A stretch of DNA of 64,000 nt, taken from Bin87 sp026710825 (GTDB lineage: Bacteria; Chloroflexota; Dehalococcoidia; Lucifugimonadales; UBA3495). The stretch is taken from assembly GCA_965232815.1 (NCBI GenBank), contig OZ247427.1:1116001-1180000 (forward strand), in the 5' to 3' direction. Positions 61,558 through 64,000 of the stretch are shown here, one piece after another. A program made the translations under genes and the position numbers. Numbering within the stretch: the stretch's first letter is position 1; every line of letters starts with the position of its first letter. The notes below the pieces were generated by a model. The model saw only the letters and a list, made by a program, of their open reading frames with translations. It searched no databases and was not told the origin of the DNA.

Positions 61558-63066
61558 ATGGCAGTCAGGGGACAAGAGATAGTATCGCTCATCAAGCGAC
61601 AGATCGAGGAGTTCGGTGGCGACCTGACCCTTGTGGACGTCGGCACAGTGGTGCAGGTCGGCGACGGTATCGCCAGCATCCAGGGCCTGCAGAGTGTCCG
61701 GTCCAACGAGCTGCTGGATTTCGGAAATGATGTCCTCGGCTTGGCGCTGAACCTGGAAGCCGACATTGTCGGCGCCGCCATCCTCGGCGACCCCAATGCC
61801 ATCAAGGAAGGCGACCGGGTTCGCGCCACCGGCCAGATCATTGAGATCCCTGTTGGCGAGGCCCTGGTCGGCCGCGTGGTTGACCCGCTGGGTCGCCCGC
61901 TGGATGGCAAGGGCCCCGTGATTACCGACCAGACGATGCCCGTGGAACGCACCGCCCCCAACGTGGTGGTGCGCAAGTCCGTGGACACGCCCGTCCAGAC
62001 CGGTATCAAGGCCATCGACGCCATGATTCCCATTGGGCGCGGCCAGCGCGAACTCATCATAGGCGACCGCTCCACCGGCAAGACCGCCATCGCCATTGAT
62101 ACCATCATCAACCAGAAGGACACCGACCTGATCTGCATCTACGTCGCCATCGGGCAGAAGCAGGGCAAGGTCGCCCAGGTCGTGGGAATCCTCGAGGAAT
62201 ACGGCGCAATGGACCACACCATCGTGGTCAACGCCGGTTCCGCCGACTCTGCCCCGTTGCAGTTCATCGCTCCCTACGCCGGCTGCGCCATGGGCGAAGC
62301 TTTCATGGAAGAGGGCAAGGACGTGCTGATCGTCTACGACGACCTGACCAAGCACGCCTGGGCCTATCGCCAGATGTCGCTGCTGCTGCGCCGCCCCGCC
62401 GGTCGCGAAGCCTACCCGGGCGATGTGTTTTACCTGCACAGCCGCCTGCTCGAGCGCGCCGCCCGTTTGGACGACGAAAACGGCGGCGGGTCGCTGACCG
62501 CCCTGCCCATCATCGAAACGCAGGCCGGCGACGTGTCCGCGTACATTCCGACCAACGTTATTTCCATCACCGACGGCCAGATCTACCTGGAGCCCGAGTT
62601 GTTCAACGTGGGCATCCGTCCCGCGGTGAACGTGGGCTTGTCGGTATCCCGAGTGGGCGGCGCCGCCCAATCCCGCGCTGTGCGCCAGGTTGCCGGACGC
62701 CTACGCATTGACCTGGCACAGTATCGCGAGTTGGCCACTTTCGCCCAGTTCGGTACTGCCGACCTCGATGCGGCCACGCGCGCTCAGTTGGCGCGCGGAC
62801 AACTGGCCACCGAGGCCTTGAAACAGGGGCAATACCAACCGCTCAACCTGGGCGATGAAGTGATCGTCCTGTATGCCGTGAATGAAGGGCTGATGGCCGA
62901 GGTTCCGTTGGAACGGCTCGCAGCCTTCGAAGAACAGATGCTGCGCCACATTAACGCCACCCATCCCGAATTCGGCCAGGCCATCCGGGAGTCCGGCAAC
63001 CTGCCGCCGGAGTTGAGCGAACAGATCACCGCAGCCATCAACGACTTCAAGCCGACCTTCCAGTAA
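61558..63066 (+). CDS. atpA: ATP synthase F1 subunit alpha
   Basis: A 502-residue regulatory/catalytic-ring subunit. Walker A GDRSTGKTAI (169-178), GRVVDPLGRPLDGKGP, the DELSE-region equivalent AYRQMSLLLRRPAGREAYPG, HSRLLERAARL and the C-terminal helical domain. All features are intact and length is standard (500-515). ATG with GGAG upstream. An 18-base tandem duplication overlaps its stop codon. Confidence 0.97.
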   Translation: MAVRGQEIVSLIKRQIEEFGGDLTLVDVGTVVQVGDGIASIQGLQSVRSNELLDFGNDVLGLALNLEADIVGAAILGDPNAIKEGDRVRATGQIIEIPVGEALVGRVVDPLGRPLDGKGPVITDQTMPVERTAPNVVVRKSVDTPVQTGIKAIDAMIPIGRGQRELIIGDRSTGKTAIAIDTIINQKDTDLICIYVAIGQKQGKVAQVVGILEEYGAMDHTIVVNAGSADSAPLQFIAPYAGCAMGEAFMEEGKDVLIVYDDLTKHAWAYRQMSLLLRRPAGREAYPGDVFYLHSRLLERAARLDDENGGGSLTALPIIETQAGDVSAYIPTNVISITDGQIYLEPELFNVGIRPAVNVGLSVSRVGGAAQSRAVRQVAGRLRIDLAQYRELATFAQFGTADLDAATRAQLARGQLATEALKQGQYQPLNLGDEVIVLYAVNEGLMAEVPLERLAAFEEQMLRHINATHPEFGQAIRESGNLPPELSEQITAAINDFKPTFQ

Positions 63067-63092
63067 GAGCCAACCTTCCAGTAAGAGCCAAC
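63057..63092. repeat. 18-base tandem duplication at the atpA stop
   Basis: Two exact copies of CTTCCAGTAAGAGCCAAC (63057-63074 and 63075-63092); the first includes the atpA stop codon, so the protein is unaffected. It increases the atpA-atpG spacing. Confidence 0.85.
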
Positions 63093-63107
63093 CGTCAGGG
63101 TCAGGAT

Positions 63108-63971
63108 ATGCCCAGCGTCAGAGACATACGGCGACGCATCCGCAGCGTCGAAAATACCGGCAAAGTTACCAACGCGATGTCCCTGATCGCGGCATCCAAA
63201 ATGCGCCGGGCGCAGTTGGCGGTCACGGACGGGCGGCCTTATGCGGAGAAGATTCACGACGTCATCGCATTGCTGGCGGCGCAGCCGGCCGGGGACGACG
63301 ACACCGCTCATCCCCTGCTTCAGGTGCGCCCCGTCAACAACGTTGGCATGGTCATAGTCACGCCCGACCGCGGTCTGGCCGGCGGCATGCACGCCACGAT
63401 CAACCGCAGGGTGGCGCAATTCATCCTGGCAAGCGACGCCACCGTACGCAGCATCGTGGTGGGCCGCAAGGGCCGCGACTTCATGGTCCGGTACACGGAT
63501 ACCGTTCAGGCGGTGTTCACCGATCTGAGCGACCGCGTTTCCCTGGCCGATACCACCGCAATCTCGCGTTTGGTCATCGACGGGTACACTGAGGGACAAT
63601 TTGACGAGGTGTATCTGGGTTACATGCGGTTCGTCAACACGGTCCAGCAGGAGCCGGTGATAGAGCGCATCCTGCCGGTCGAACCCGCCGCTCTGGAATC
63701 GGCGCAGCGCGTCGGATTCATCTACGAACCTAATCCCGCCGTTGTGTTGAGCGCGCTCCTGCCTCAATTCGTTGAGATGCAGGTGTACCACGCCATCCTG
63801 GAAAGCATCGCCAGCGAGCAGTCGGCCCGCATGGTCGCCATGCGGAACGCCACCGATAACGCCAACCAATTGGCCTCGGACCTGACACTGGTAATGAACA
63901 AGCTCCGCCAGGACAGCATCACCAACGAACTGCTGGACCTGGTCGGCGGGCAAGTCGCCATGGAAGGGTGA
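63108..63971 (+). CDS. atpG: ATP synthase F1 subunit gamma
   Basis: A 287-residue central-stalk subunit. N-terminal IRRRIRSVENTGKVTNAMSLIAASKMRRAQ and the C-terminal MRNATDNANQLASDLTLVMNKLRQDSITNELLDLVGG are classic gamma helices. Complete to a TGA stop at 63969-63971; only about 30 bases remain to the window edge, so atpD and atpC should follow outside. Confidence 0.96.
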   Translation: MPSVRDIRRRIRSVENTGKVTNAMSLIAASKMRRAQLAVTDGRPYAEKIHDVIALLAAQPAGDDDTAHPLLQVRPVNNVGMVIVTPDRGLAGGMHATINRRVAQFILASDATVRSIVVGRKGRDFMVRYTDTVQAVFTDLSDRVSLADTTAISRLVIDGYTEGQFDEVYLGYMRFVNTVQQEPVIERILPVEPAALESAQRVGFIYEPNPAVVLSALLPQFVEMQVYHAILESIASEQSARMVAMRNATDNANQLASDLTLVMNKLRQDSITNELLDLVGGQVAMEG

Positions 63972-64000
63972 TTGCAAGCCGTCTCAATGCATGGCCAAAG

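Noticed and set aside
1..64000. CRISPR array
   Set aside because: No series of regularly spaced direct repeats with unique spacers was found; the dispersed palindromes are single copies far apart.

Overview
The window is a high-GC bacterial chromosome segment. Its content fits the Chloroflexota, most likely a Dehalococcoidia/SAR202-like lineage, although no 16S gene is present to prove it. Pointers are CaiB/BaiF family III CoA-transferases paired with MFS carriers, hydantoinase and flavin-dependent (LLM) oxidoreductases typical of heterotrophic degraders of recalcitrant organics, an F-type ATP synthase cluster ordered Z-a-c-b-delta-alpha-gamma, and housekeeping genes (dnaA, rpsU, rsmD, coaD, nadC, comEA/comEC) of ordinary bacterial type. 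Several genes start with GTG or TTG and intergenic spaces are short.

Layout. 0-5 kb is a decayed, accessory-looking stretch: the tail of a surface protein, a nurA pseudogene, a tRNA-Arg/tRNA-Ala pair with its promoter, and an uncharacterised gene split by an in-frame amber codon. 5-10 kb holds an NHL-repeat protein, dnaA, and a translationally coupled minus-strand trio: a degenerate MntA-like protein, a HepT-like protein and a DNA methyltransferase. 10-18.5 kb is catabolic: an MFS carrier and a double CaiB/BaiF CoA-transferase that overlap by one base, an amino-acid-type binding lipoprotein and a hydantoinase. 18.7-24.5 kb holds a GAF-PAS-pseudokinase-receiver-winged-helix protein with an in-frame TGA, and a two-gene operon of a possible divergent tubulin-like protein and a membrane-anchored partner. 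24.8-34.9 kb carries metabolic and hydrolytic genes (2-hydroxyacid dehydrogenase, S9 peptidase, amidase with a GatC-like subunit, GNATs), a NYN-domain nuclease and a candidate small RNA with a near-consensus promoter and an intrinsic terminator. 35-38 kb is the DNA-uptake pair comEC/comEA.

38.5-46.2 kb is a plus-strand run with very C-rich codons: SMP-30 lactonase, MidA-like methyltransferase, CoA-transferase, a methyltransferase-nuclease fusion with a compositionally foreign centre, and a glutaredoxin-thioredoxin reductase fusion. 46.2-50.3 kb contains two paralogous 73-residue proteins of unknown function, each with a strong promoter overlapped by a palindrome, several copies of a dispersed palindromic repeat, an LLM oxidoreductase and an arsenite methyltransferase. 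50.3-58.5 kb is mostly housekeeping: two ABC ATPases, bS21, FmdB-type zinc ribbon, dtd, DinB-like, CMD-like, nadC, rsmD, coaD, a coiled-coil protein and a bifunctional-nuclease-family protein. 58.6-64 kb is the ATP synthase operon; beta and epsilon should lie just beyond the right edge.

Best leads for something undescribed are the operator-controlled 73-residue pair, the HepT/MntA-like pair that has lost both the AMPylating motif and the target tyrosine yet stays coupled to a methyltransferase, the pseudokinase with a Glu in place of the H-box His, the possible tubulin-like operon, and the small RNA beside the NYN nuclease gene. Everything rests on reading the sequence; no database search or computation was run.
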